A DNA stretch of 64,000 nt from Heterocephalus glaber (Eukaryota > Chordata > Mammalia > Rodentia > Bathyergidae), in the NCBI RefSeq assembly GCF_000247695.1, contig NW_004624805.1, forward strand, positions 6,464,239 to 6,528,238, read 5' to 3'. The notes below the pieces were generated by a model. The model was not told the origin of the DNA. It made no database searches and saw nothing but the letters and a program-made list of their open reading frames with translations. The position numbers and the translations under genes were made by a program. This document shows, one piece after another, positions 12,736 through 49,479 of this stretch. The first letter of the stretch is position 1; every line of letters begins with the position of its first letter.

Positions 12736-13555
12736 GTCCACAATGAAGCTACACTGGTCACATCTTTTCTGCAGTAAAGTCTGGAAAGAAAACTATTGTT
12801 TCTAAGACGAGGAGTTGAATGAAGTGAAGAGCTGTATTCTATCATCAGAGCTTGCAAATTCAAAAGCCTATCAGAGCAAGACAGGCAGAAATATCTGAAA
12901 AATCTTAATATTCTGGGAACTATACTGAACTGGAAAGCTTGTGCACCATTTAAGCAGTCAGCTGTAACTTAGCTCTAGCTACTTACTTATTAACGTTGGA
13001 ACATGAAGTCCTACTTGGTCAAATCTTTTGTTTTGCAAAAAGAGATAGAAATTTCTATATGGGATCATGCATAAGTAGCTTCACCAACTAAAGCCAAATT
13101 CTTTTGACTAAAGGATTTCTCTGTAGTCTTGTTACATCCAAGCTAGACTGTTCTACCAATTATTTCCTATCTCAGATATTCAAGCCTCTGTAGTGGACTC
13201 CATCATCTGTGCCTACAAAGTTCTATTCTCTTTCCTCACCAAAATACTTCCTATGCTCAACTATAAAAATTGCCCTCAACTCAGCTGTCATCTTCCGGTG
13301 CCAACTGTTACTCCTCCACACCCTGCCATACAATGGCCAGTTAAATTGTTTTCCAGCTGTTATCAGTGACCTCAACTTGGCAGATCGAGGGCATTCTGCT
13401 CTCTTCTGTATACTCTAATGAAATCTACCTTACAGATCACCGCCTTGCTTTTGGACTTCACCTCAGATTCACAGATTAAACATTCATTTTACAAAACTCT
13501 TTAAAAACTAAAAGAGACAAAGATTTAACAGGCATATTTTGTTTTTTGGACGCTG

Positions 13556-13880
13556 TCATGATTTAGATCTAGACTGTCCCCCACAGCCTCACATGTTCCG
13601 AGATGGGGCTGGTGGAAGGTGACTGCATCCCGGGGGTGGGTGTTCAGCAGCGGCGTGTGGTGTCAGGAGGCGGGGCCTGGCTGGAGGTGGGGCACTGGGT
13701 ATATGAGCTGGAAGGGTTTCTCTCCCTTCCGGCTCCTCCTTCCGCTCTTTGCTTCCGGGCTGCCAGTGCAGGAGTAGCTTTCCTCCACCGCCCTTCCTGC
13801 CTTGGACTCAGCTGACTAGCGACTGAATCTTCTGAAAACCATGCGCCAAAATAAACCCTCTCCTCCTTTAAGTTGTATGT
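13556..13880 (+). mobile_element. MaLR-type solo LTR, CpG-retaining
   Basis: Starts TGTCATGATTTAGATCTAGA and has GGCGGGGCCTGGCTGGAGG, CTCTTTGCTTCCGGGCTGCC, AAAATAAACCCTCTCCTCCT, as in the MaLR class. The reading frame at 13603-13815 lies inside it. Confidence 0.7.
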
Positions 13881-14196
13881 GTCAGGTACGTCAAGTGACC
13901 AAACTAAATTTCCAGCCCTCTCATCTTCGCATTACCCAAACTGAAATACACCTGTGCTCTGACTGGTCCACCCCTCTCCATGCTGCTGCACCTGTCTTAT
14001 CCCGTCGCCAACTGGAACGCCACCTGACCCTGGCACCAGCTCTAATGTCTCCTCTTGAAGATGAGTGTCTGAGAGCCTCAGGTGACAGGATCACTGCTGT
14101 CTCTGCATCACCATATTCAGTGCCACCATTAGATACCTGCTTTGTGCCACAGGTATCTATCAGATAGGTGATTAGAAAAGAGAATGAATATTTAAG

Positions 14197-14320
14197 TTTT
14201 AAAAAACTTGTTACAGTAAAATGCACATTGCCAAGAACGATGCATGTGTTCAAAGTGAGGGGAAGTATTTGGAGGGGAATTAAGGACAATGTGTCTTTTA
14301 CTGTAACAAGTTTTTAAAAA
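14197..14320. mobile_element. Mariner-derived MITE with inverted terminal repeats
   Basis: Left end TTTAAAAAACTTGTTACAGT and right end ACTGTAACAAGTTTTTAAA are inverted copies of about 35 nt. The internal sequence (GGAAGTATTTGGAGGGGAAT, GACAATGTGTCTTTTACTG) matches the right end of the mariner fossil at 42196-42829, so this is an internally deleted relative about 120 nt long. Confidence 0.75.
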
Positions 14321-14984
14321 TTTTTAAACATTCACTGCATTTTTTAATCACACCTTATATATCCTCATCATCTAATTCACACCAGCACAAGCCTCAAAGC
14401 AGGGGAAGTAGGTCCCACTGTCCATTTGGGGAGCAGCAGAAGCATCAAATGCCTCCCTGTATCTAAGCTCTCGGGCAGTCTCCTCCCGCGCTGACTCTGG
14501 CCTGGCCAGCACACATCTTGACCAACGAGACATTAGCAGATCCGATGCAAGCAGAAGCTTCAAAAGCGCTCACAGACTGTATATTGTGTTCTCTTCTGCT
14601 TTCCGGAACCCTGAGTGAGACCGCTGCCTGCATAGGCAGCTTACTAAAGAATGAAACATCACAACAAAAACAAGTCCTCCCAGCTGTGCTCCCTAAAACA
14701 ACCAAATCCAAGCCGAGCCACCAGGCTGCAAAGGTCCACCACGCTGGCCCCGACCAGCATGAAGCTGAGCACAGAGTCACAGGAATGAATGCTTGCGGTT
14801 CTCAGACATTGATGATATGGGACTGGTAAGAAGAGCTGTGAGTCCATACACTAACTAGTCTGACAGAGAACTAGTGAAAGCTTAACTTCTCTCTGATCAC
14901 CCGATTCTCTCAGATTTTCTCTACCCCAGAAATAGAAATATTCTATGTTTCAGCACAGGGCTTCTGGTTTGTTTTATTTAAAAA

Positions 14985-15185
14985 ATTATTTACTGATGTG
15001 GATTTGAATCCAGGATGCATCACTTACTCCTTTTGGTCTTAGACAAATTCTCTAAATTTTCTGGATCTTAATTTTACTTTCATAAAACTGATACAACACC
15101 ACCAAGTTCATGGTACTGCAGACAATGTATATCCAATACCAAATACAGTATCTGGCACATTTCTTCAATAACCAGAGGATATCAT
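14985..15185 (+). mobile_element. MIR SINE remnant
   Basis: GATTTGAATCCAGGATGCAT, TTAGACAAATTCTCTAAATT, TACTTTCATAAAACTGATAC and CAGTATCTGGCACATT follow the MIR order. Confidence 0.55.
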
Positions 15186-15889
15186 CATTGTGCACATAAA
15201 TATTAGTACTAAAACAAAGAGGCAGAAGTGATTAATCTCTGAGGCTGTGTTTCTATTACCACTATTACCACTCACTACTGGAAGGACAGACCTGGTCAAC
15301 ATGGCTCAACAGGCAAGGTGGGAATGGCTGGAAGTGAAATGCAGATAATTTTGATGCCTTGAATGATTTCTAGATATTTTTGCTGTTGTTCATAATACCT
15401 CCTTATCATCTCTAAAATAGGAATTTTTCTTTCCAATAAAGACTAGAAAGTTAAGCATAAAGCTTAATTATACTTGGGGCCATCCATTTAATAGTTATTT
15501 TTGAGGGCCATGGGAATAACAAATCGTAAGAAAATATAACTGAAAAGTTATTGGGAAGCTTTGGACAAGTCGCAGTTAACTAGGTAATTTAGAAAAGTCC
15601 AGATACCATTGAGTAAAAATATTCAGCACCAGTGGGATGCCTCTGCATCCTCTCAAAACATATAAAATGTTTTTCAAAGCTATAGCACATGGAGAGCTTC
15701 TTGAAGAATTGCCAAAGCACTGTGAATTCTCTGGGACTGGCCCACTGAGCCTGCTCAATACGAAGATTCATGGGACACCGGTGACCATCAGCATGCTATG
15801 CAAATATGCTCTTTTAAGATAAAATAATCAAATGATTTTGAACATAGCAACAGAAAGAAAGAAATCCTCTTCCATGACCAATTGCTCAC

Positions 15890-16021
15890 CTATATAGGTT
15901 CCACTGTTGTTACCAGCATATTCAGCATCCTCTGGATGGAGTGTAAAAGCATACAGAACAAAAGCCAAGAAATAAAGCAGAACAGTTAGAAGCCCAGCCA
16001 CAGATGCAAAAAATAAAATCA
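15890..16021 (-). other. Candidate transmembrane exon of the same chain
   Basis: 132 nt, phase 1-1, acceptor tgattgttttaag and consensus donor ATAG|gtgagc. It encodes a strongly hydrophobic segment VILFFASVAGLLTVLLYFLA followed by FVLYAF, then TLHPEDAEYAGNNSGTYI with a possible N-glycosylation site (NNS). This looks like a membrane helix followed by an extracellular loop, loosely like a third helix and loop of tetraspan proteins. A stop precedes it in frame, so it must be spliced if coding. No following exon was identified. Confidence 0.27.
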
Positions 16022-16587
16022 CTTAAAACAATCATGTAAAGCACAGCATAGAACAGCCTCACAGTGCACTCTTAAACATAAAACGTTATGTTTTATATTT
16101 AAGTTTCAGTAGTTTGAAACATCATGCAGGATTGTTTTCAACCTCCTTCAGAGGTTCCTTGATGCAGTTCTGAGAAAATTATAAAACACTTGTCTGAGAT
16201 GTTTATGCTTTCACAGGTAAGAAAATTATAATACTTGGATGCTCAAAGTAAATTCACTTTTGTAAATCAGGGCTTTTGATAATATGTAAAATCTAGCACT
16301 TATTTTGGCTCACTGAATAGACAAAAAAGGTTAAGATTAAAGTACATACTTTATATTAATAGCTAGTAATTCCATGTTGGGAAGGAATAAAGAAATATGT
16401 TTTTATTTTAAAAATAAGTAAAACATTTTAAAGTAAACAATGTATTACTATTTGGGGGAATTAAATGCATACTGGGCTATGCATATTTTAAAAGCTTAAT
16501 GTGAGCAGTGGAATACTTAGTATTTTTGGTCTTTAAAATTCACATAAACATAGCTCTGAATGACAGACTCTGTAGAATAATTTAGGG

Positions 16588-16675
16588 GGGCTGTGGGTGC
16601 AGCTCAGTGGTAGAGCACTTGACTGGCATATGTTAGAATCTGGGTTCCATCCTAGCATTGCATGCTAAGCCTGTC
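16588..16675 (+). mobile_element. ID-like SINE, old
   Basis: GCTGTGGGTGCAGCTCAGTG, GTAGAGCACTTGACTGGC, GGGTTCCATCC. The tRNA-like A and B boxes are recognisable but mutated. Confidence 0.7.
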
Positions 16676-17082
16676 GATATATTTGAATAATGTAACTTCT
16701 TCATTCTCTTTTATTTGAGCCTACTGAGATTACATTCTATATTTCTTCCATATAACCGCTCCCCCGCAAAAAAGTATATTTCTTTCAAAAAACAAAATCC
16801 AAAGTTCAACAACCAAGGTTTTTGGTATTAAAATGTCGGAGTGACAGCTTGGATGTACAAGAGAATTCTCTTCCATAAACTGCTTGATGTATTTGATTTA
16901 ATCCTTCACTTATATGCACTGAACGTAATTACTAAACTATGCAGGGAAACTTTTATACATATACCTTTAATTTCCTCTGAGAAGCACAAAGAAAATGAGA
17001 AAAGAAATGGTTAAATGAACCAAAAATACAATTAAAGTACGAAGATATTACACACAAGAAAAATAAAATAAAATCCACCTAC

Positions 17083-17103
17083 CACACTCAACTGTTTCCT
17101 CAT
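17083..17103 (-). other. Candidate 21-nt microexon of the same chain
   Basis: 21 nt behind a long pyrimidine tract (T6 and C8 followed by ctttggcttttctaag) and before the donor GTG|gtaggt. In phase 1-1 it adds DEETVEC and keeps the frame open between the two larger candidate exons. The acceptor tract is strong; microexons this short can also be chance. Confidence 0.2.
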
Positions 17104-17635
17104 CTTAGAAAAGCCAAAGGGGGGGAAAAAACAAATGTATTTTAAATGTTTCAAAAATATTTAGTCAATAAATAATAGAATTTTAGACTGTACTGCAGTC
17201 TTAGCCTAAAAAGAATGTATAAACTTCATAAAAACACAAAGTCATCATATAGCTTATCAAATAACCAAATGGGGAACAAATAACCAAATAAAATCCTCAG
17301 CAGTGTTTTGAAATAATATCTTGAAAAAGGGAATTTGATTTAATTTCTTCAACTGATTTTTCTTTGTAAATTAAGATGCTAAAGAAATTTCATGATAACA
17401 ATCAAAAGAAAAAAAGATTTTAGAAACAACACATTTTGCACTTATTTTAAAATGTCCAAATATGTAAATTTAACAATATTCCAACAATGATGCATGTAAC
17501 ACATGAGTCAGCCAGAAGGTTTTACTTTCATTCTGTCTATATTATTTGATGAAAGATATTTTTAAAAGGAACTCTAAACAGTTCTTAAATTTCTAATAGA
17601 ACAGCAATTTAAAAGTTAAATTTGAGGAGACTCAC

Positions 17636-17723
17636 CTTCAGTAAAGGGTAGAAAAAGTACTAGCAACATATCAGAAGCAAAATCTAACCACGAGTCAAGG
17701 TAGAATATATTTTGCAGCATGAT
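17636..17723 (-). other. Candidate exon 1 of an unassigned membrane-protein-like chain
   Basis: 88 nt with acceptor ctctttgctctgtaag and a consensus donor GAAG|gtgagt. Only one frame is open: IMLQNIFYLDSWLDFASDML then LVLFLPFTE, ending phase 1. It joins in frame to the 21-nt segment at 17083-17103 and then to 15890-16021. I know of no protein family with this sequence. Confidence 0.25.
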
Positions 17724-18433
17724 CTTACAGAGCAAAGAGAATGATTGGAACTGTTTTCCACTCACTTGGTGCCACAAGCTATAGAATGGCACCCAGAGAA
17801 AATGATTCAGAGGAAGTGAGAGCCACTGTACTTTCATTTTTCAGAAACCTACAGGTCTTCAACTGTTGGTCCTACTTGGCAAGGATGAGCAAATATGGCC
17901 AATCTTTGTTCAGGCTCATGGTACGTGTTCACCAAATTTTATTTATGCCTATTTGTTAGTACCTCTGGCATGTCCTGGGCATCTAACACAAATGATCAAA
18001 AACACAAAGTGAACTAAGTTCACTTAAGTTAGCTAAGCCAGGCATCTAAGCATGATGGAAATAATATGAGCAGTGCTTACACCTGATCACTATGAATCTC
18101 CTGTACTTGCCTATCCAGTGGATTATGAAACATAGTATATGTATTTTGATATCAATAATAGAATACATTGAATAAATTGAATATTGTGCCTTTGATTAAA
18201 GACTTGGTGTCATGGTAATCAGATGATGAAAGCCATGTCACAGAAACAAATGTAAAACACCAAGGCCAGTGCCCAATGAAACATTCTAATTTTTACTACA
18301 TAGAGTATATATATTTGCTACTCTAATCAAAGAACAAGAATATGCTACATAAATTCACACAAGAATATTTCTCCATACAATTCTTCGGGAAGAAAGGAAT
18401 GATATTTCTCAGCAGGATAAAACCACACACACA

Positions 18434-18535
18434 CGGGGTGGGGATTTAGCTCAGTAGTTCTGGTGCCTGCCTCATAAGCGCAAGGTCCCCAGTTTGATCC
18501 CCAGTACCAAAAAAAAAAAAAAAAAACCAGAAAAA
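18434..18535 (+). mobile_element. ID-like SINE with target-site duplication
   Basis: GGGGATTTAGCTCAGTAG, GCGCAAGGTCCCCAG, GATCCCCAGTACC then A17. AAACCACACACACA is repeated on both sides (about 18420 and 18536), marking a recent insertion. Confidence 0.85.
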
Positions 18536-18589
18536 AACCACACACACATATTCAAGAGTAGGTTCATCAATGGACATCCAGGTAGTGAA

Positions 18590-19380
18590 GCACCGGAGCA
18601 GACTCCCTCAGAATTATCAGGTTTGACAAAAGTGGAAAAACATACTGGCTTCCCAGGTAATTGCAAGATCTTTACTATGTGCAAGGCACATCTGCTCCCA
18701 TCATCTCCCAACACTTCCTCCTCCTGCCCCTTCTCTGTGTGTCTGCTGACAGGCACCTGGGGAGGGCCAGCTCCCATCCCCGACTTTATCAGGGTCCAGG
18801 GTCTGCAAGCTCCAGGACTGAAATGCAGGGGAGGAAAGTCACGAAGCCACAGAAGAAGCCCACAAAGGGCCAGTGAGCTACATGTGCCCTCTCAGAGCAG
18901 GGCTGCAGGGTGCTCAGGGGAGCTGTGATGAGCGCGGAGGGCAGAGCAGGCCTTCGTGCTGACACCTGAATGGCCTGCCTTCCACCTGACGAACGAGGCA
19001 GTCTCATCTACACTGCTATGCACTGCTCACATGGGCACGGTGGAACTGCTTTTCTGTATCTCCCTCACTCTCCTACGGCATGTTCCCTAAACTCTGCAAT
19101 AACCCATGTCCTACCATTAACCAACTATTTCTTACGTGCGTGGCACTGGGACGCCAGACAAAATCCAAGGGACAATATGGCTTAGAGCCTTTTACACTAG
19201 AAGAATCTACTCTGAGAGTTTCAGAACCAACACTGTCAGATGTGCTGAGAGAATACAGTTTACTGAGATAAAAGTCTCAACCGTCGAATGCCGCGGTGAT
19301 GAGAAGTTTACAACTCAGTCTGTCTGCACATCTTTCCTCGCAAACCCGGAGCCTCTGAGTCTTCTGCAGTGATACCAGTG
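18590..19380. other. GC-richer block, unassigned
   Basis: No splice-bounded exon or repeat family recognised. Long open frames here are compositional. It abuts the MaLR LTR that follows. Confidence 0.4.
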
Positions 19381-19384
19381 AGCT

Positions 19385-19715
19385 AGGTGAGGGCCCGGCA
19401 CGGCCCCAAGGCCCACAGCACAAGCCTGGTCTCCAATGTGGAGCTAAGGGGCGGGCCTGCAGGAGGTCGTCTGGTCCCTGGGGCCCTGAGGGCCACATGG
19501 GACCTGGAGCCCTCGTTTTTCTCTCTTTCGTGTCCCAGCAATGAGATGAGGGTTTTGCTCCTCTACGTGTTCCCAGCCCTGATGTGCGGCCTTGTCATCA
19601 GCCAGACAAAGCAACAAGGCCAACTGATGGCGGATTGGAGCCTCCAAACTTGTGAGCCAAAATGTGCCTTTTCTTTTGAGAAGCTGATTATCTCAGGTAT
19701 TTGTTAAGGTGATAG
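19385..19715 (+). mobile_element. MaLR-type LTR
   Basis: Has AATGTGGAGCTAAGGGGCGG, TTTCTCTCTTTCGTGTCCC, TGGCGGATTGGAGCCTCCAA, TTGTGAGCCAAAATGTGCC, ATTATCTCAGGTATTTGTTA: the MaLR order, closely paralleling 12390-12735. Confidence 0.65.
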
Positions 19716-20325
19716 GGAAAAATATGTAAAATATATAAAATATATAAAATTACATATAGGGAAAAATATTTTAGGTATTTTTTAACATTTCTAGGTATCT
19801 TCCCAAAAGAGATAAAGACATCATATTGCAGGGATACATGCATTCCCATGCTTATAATAGCACCATTCCTGTTTACAGCAGCCTGTATGTCCATCGACAG
19901 ATGAATGAATAACAAAAATGTGGTATTTACACACAATGGAGTACTACTCTGCCATAAAGAATAAAGTCAAGACATCTGTGGGAAAATGGATGCACCTTGA
20001 GTCCACAATGTTAAGTGAAATAAATCGGACACACAAGCTTAAATATCACATGGTTTCTCTTCTATGAGAAATCTAAAATATAAAGAGCAAAATAAAAGAT
20101 AACAGAAGTAGGGAGACAGATCTTTCTCAAATGGGAAGGAGATCAAGAAATGGAGGGAGGGGAGAGAGAGGAAGAAGAGGGGATGAAAAAAGGAATGAAG
20201 ATGTGTATGTACCTGTACCAGTTCCACACAAGGAATGGAAACATTATGTCTGTTTCCACAAAGGCCCTGCCAATATTAAGAAAGTGTATGATCGAGTTTT
20301 AGATATACAAAACCAATTTTAACAA
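19715..20325 (+). mobile_element. L1 3' end (ORF2 tail and 3' UTR)
   Basis: ATGGAGTACTACTCTGCCAT, AAAATGGATGCACCTTGAG, ATGTTAAGTGAAATAAATCG match the conserved L1 3' end. Then comes a GGAGGGAGGGGAGAGAG purine-rich 3' UTR. Confidence 0.85.
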
Positions 20326-20329
20326 TGTA

Positions 20330-22850
20330 AGCAATCTATTTATTTTTCAATTAAGTTTATGTATGAATTCACTGAATAAACATTACTGAAGATGCTAGGG
20401 GAAGGAGTGCACTCAACTTAAAAAGCTTTATTGCAAAAACCTGTAGAATCCTGTCACATTATTTGTAAATGTGTGGTCTTCAAAACTACAGGTGCCATGT
20501 ACAGTGAATTCATACTTTTACTCAGTGTTTATTTTATTGAAGATTGTGATCTTCAATCCACAATGCTGTCTTTGAACGAACCACATTACATCTGGCTTGA
20601 ACGAATACCCTTTTTCTGCATCTTTATACAAATGATGGCAATCACTCTTGGTTAAAACAAATTCTAAAATAAAATACTTTGGGCGTTTCTGTTTTGAGTT
20701 TTAAAATGTCAAAACTTGTGAATTTTTTCTTTTCTGTCAGGAATTCCACAAGAGTCATTTTGGAAAAGAAAAATTTCAAATGAAGATTGTTCAATCTGCT
20801 ATAGTAAAATGTTCAGATATTTAAATAAGGAAATTAACCATGGAAAATTAAAATCATACTTGAATATTCTGGAGTAAAATATACAATATGAACAAAAGCT
20901 TTTTCTACAGTCTTCATGAAGGCCATAGGTAGTGAATTCAAACGTGAATTACATCCTATTGAAGTTAAAGTAATGTTTATGCAATTAAGACAACTCTTAA
21001 GTCACATATATAGGTTTCAATAGAAAAGAAACAAGCCATTTCAAATAAATTCATATTTCTTTCTTAAAGGCTAGGTGGTATCCTATGCTTTATACACACA
21101 AACTATAAAGTAAACTAGAGTACTTTCACCTCTGTCTACACAAGAAATGCAAGTGGACAAGTTTCCACCATGAGAAACTACTCGCATGAGCTCCCTGAGA
21201 AGAGCAGCAAGATGTGCTACAAGGTCTGCTCTTCCGTGTGCCTGATTCACACCCACGTGTGGGCACCTATGCTCAGATAAAGGAGGGAGAGATGATAAAT
21301 TTCTACTATAAATTTCTTGTTGGGTAAGCAATTCTTCAAAAAGAAATAATAAAAGGAAGAGGGAGAAGGGATAACTCCCCATATCAAGCTTTCAAGATTT
21401 AAGAATATTTTCATTTTAAAGAATCCATGTTTCAGTTTTTTGGAATGTGTGCTTTTATGAAACCATTTCTTTTCTTTGAGCAGTCTATTTTCTGGCTATA
21501 TATTCGATATACCAAGATTCTTCAGAGGAGAAAATAATCAAAGATGAGTACCAGTTTTACACTTACAGTTTTGTGTGAGTTTTTTCAGAGCCTGAAGAGG
21601 CTGTTATTATCATGCCTCCCAATTTTATATACTTGGGAGCCAGGGATGAGAGTCCTAACACAAATATAAATGCAAAGATGACAGGACTGGAATTCCTTTT
21701 TGCCTTCTATACTGATATTAACTGAACTTCTATAGTTCCAGAATCATAAACTTCAGTTATGATGATACACTTACGAATCAAAAATAGAATAAAATCATAG
21801 TAATATAAGCAAGTATGTAGTGGCAAAATTTAACAGGCTAACTAAATTCATTATTCTACTAAGTCTAGTGCTTACAATATTCTCCCAGGCTTTTAAGGAA
21901 ACTTTTAAAATTTAATGAAGAAAATTTTCATTATTGCATTTCTTTATAAAGTTACAAGCCCCAAAATGAAAGAATTATTCTTTCAGAAATTTAACATTAA
22001 GTCAAAAATTTTTCTTAAAACCAATCTTAGGAATTAATATTCAGTATCATATAACGTGAACTTCCTATTTCAAAAATCTAAGTAATCCAATGTTGAAATC
22101 CAAGAAGTAGGTAAGATGGCCCTTGTGAGATACAGCTACATAAAGGATCACTATTAAATTCATAGGTTAAAGTGCTATTAAATGTCACTAAAGATGTTCA
22201 GTACTAATATAACGATTTCTGAACAGCTTTTAAATTTATGAGACAATATTCAAAGACATTTCAGTTCTTTGAGAGTAAAGACATTATTAGCTTTCTATAC
22301 TTTTCACAGAAATATTGTCTTTCTGAACAAGAGCATGGTTACTATGTACTGAAGATTTATTTGGATAATCTTAGCCAGACTTACTTGAAAATACATAGCA
22401 TCTGTATATGAGATACAGATTAATTAATACTTCTGTGACTTGAAATCTAGTTCGAAAAGAGAGCAAAAGAAAAGGAGGAATATCAGTAAACATTTCTGAA
22501 TGGTGTTCAAGAGGGGGGAAAAAGTTAAAATGAGGACATTTCAGTAAAGATAAATCCTGAAATAAGTATTTCTCAGATCTGAATACTGCAGTATTAACAT
22601 AAAAAGGAAATTATACAAATCAGTAGACAAAATGCCTTTATTCCAATTAATGCTCTCTTTCTCACACACAGACACACACACACACCGTCATATTCAAGTT
22701 CACAAACATCTATACCAAATACAGACCGGGAGAGCTATTAAAAGAGAAGCTATCCCTTTTGCATAATGCTTTCAAGAAACATGCATTTGATCATAATTAT
22801 ACCAAAAACTATCAATTTCTAAGTTGCCTTTGATTCAGAAAATTTAAGCA
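20330..22850. other. Intronic, AT-rich, little recognised
   Basis: Apart from the exon-like segment at 21130-21266 and a CA run at 22663-22685, I see no gene or clear repeat. Confidence 0.4.
21130..21266 (-). other. Exon-like open segment, unassigned
   Basis: 137 nt with an acceptor-like tttatctgagcatag and donor-like AGAG|gtgaaa. Two frames are open. One reads CPHVGVNQAHGRADLVAHLA then ALLRELMRVVSHGGNLSTC and ISCVDR. The composition looks like protein, but I recognise no family. Spliced directly after the last MPP7 exon it would hit a stop. It may be chance, or part of an unknown minus-strand transcript. Confidence 0.15.
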
Positions 22851-23300
22851 TGGACTCAGATTTGAGGATAGTCATCACATTTCCTCCATTTTTCAAGGAC
22901 GTGCTTCATGGCACATGCAGCACACAGGGCGTTAGAATAGCAGCACCCGAGCCTGAGGCTCCTTGGGCAAGGAGGCTGCTGGAGCAACTTCTCGAGGTGC
23001 CTTCCAGCCAGAGGAGCTGCCAATGAAAAGCCGCTACACTTAGAAACAACGCAGCGTTAAACTTTAAGCTTTCTGATGCCTTAGAACGCCACCTGCATTA
23101 TGACAAGTGTTTTTCCCTTCTGCCTAGACTTAATGAAGCAAGAACAAGCAGGCTTTTAAATCAGTACTCCGCATTAAGTACTGGCTTGCTAGGAGATTTA
23201 TACTCGACTGCAGTTTGGCTCTCTTAACTATGCGATCCCTGGGCTATAAGCTTCTACCAACTGACCGAAATAACAGGAGATGTGAAAAATGCAACAATAC
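22850..23300. promoter_or_regulatory. Candidate conserved non-coding block
   Basis: Repeat-poor, more CpG than its surroundings, with E-box CACCTG and balanced composition between AT-rich flanks, about 0.7 kb downstream of the last MPP7 exon. Suggestive of an intronic regulatory element, but there is no direct sequence proof. Confidence 0.2.
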
Positions 23301-24025
23301 TAAAAACAGATGTTGGTGTAAAATTCCAGGGCCATTTATTTGTTCGTTTTGTTTTTTAATGAAATAGAAATTGATGAGATGGAGACTGGAGAGGGCGAGG
23401 GGCAGGAGGTAGAGAAAAGTTGAAAGAAGAGTAAGCGGAAAGAAAAACTAATGCACCCAAGTCCACTGTGTTTTTCAGCATGTCTACACTATCCCTTTTC
23501 TTACTGTCATTGTCTTTCAGTTCAATCTGGTGATAACTCCAAACAGACGGAATAAAGGCTAGAGTTACTATGATCTGTGGAAATGAAAGGAATTAAGAAG
23601 CACAATCGTTCTTAGGTGCAAATGCTTTTGTGTCTAAGAGAGTGGTGCATTTTGTTCCCTTAATCTCTACCAAGAAATAGCTTACCCAAACAAAACCTCT
23701 TGGCTTCGGAGAAAGAAACGAGTTCTTTTCCAGGTTCCATTTATAAAAGGCTGAAACTCAGAAATCAAAGACAGCAGTAGTTTTTTGTTCCTTTCTCAAA
23801 GAATGAGTTATGGGTTTATTATAAACATCTCCACAGCCATCCTTTCCTTCAAAAGATTCACATTAATATTCCTACTGCGGATTTCGTATGTGTTTCATTC
23901 CTGAGAAATGAGGACCCAGAAGCTATTGCAGGATAATATGATCCCTTCTTCCATGAGCACCTGCTTTAATAGTCAAAAACAAACAGCAGGATTTGGTTAC
24001 TCTGCATTCTTATTAACAAACTTAC

Positions 24026-49153
<25,128 letters not shown>

Positions 49154-49479
49154 CTGAGAGAAAACCAAAGGAAAGTGAGCTCACCTGTGAGCCAACAATC
49201 GAGTAGAACTAAAGACCTATCTTTATAATTGCAAACAGAATCTCGAGCCCTTGAGCGTATCTAAAGCAGTGAGTTTAATAAATCTATAGACAGCACACAG
49301 GTACTATTCATCCGTCACTGTGTCCACTGTTCAGAATGTGGAGTCAAGTGGAAAAGTCATACTCATCAAATACAAACCACGTAAAAACTAATCTTTGTTT
49401 TTCCTCCTGAATAAGCATGTAAGGTTTCTGAAATCTGTAATTTCTAAAATACAGTGCTTCAATACATCAAGGACCAGCT

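Noticed and set aside
13921..14289. 122-codon minus-strand frame
   Set aside because: It begins in the mariner MITE, continues into unrelated sequence next to a MaLR LTR, and has no coherent homology.
18494..18928. 144-codon plus-strand frame
   Set aside because: It starts in the poly-A tail of an ID-like SINE (poly-Lys start) and has no splice or homology support.
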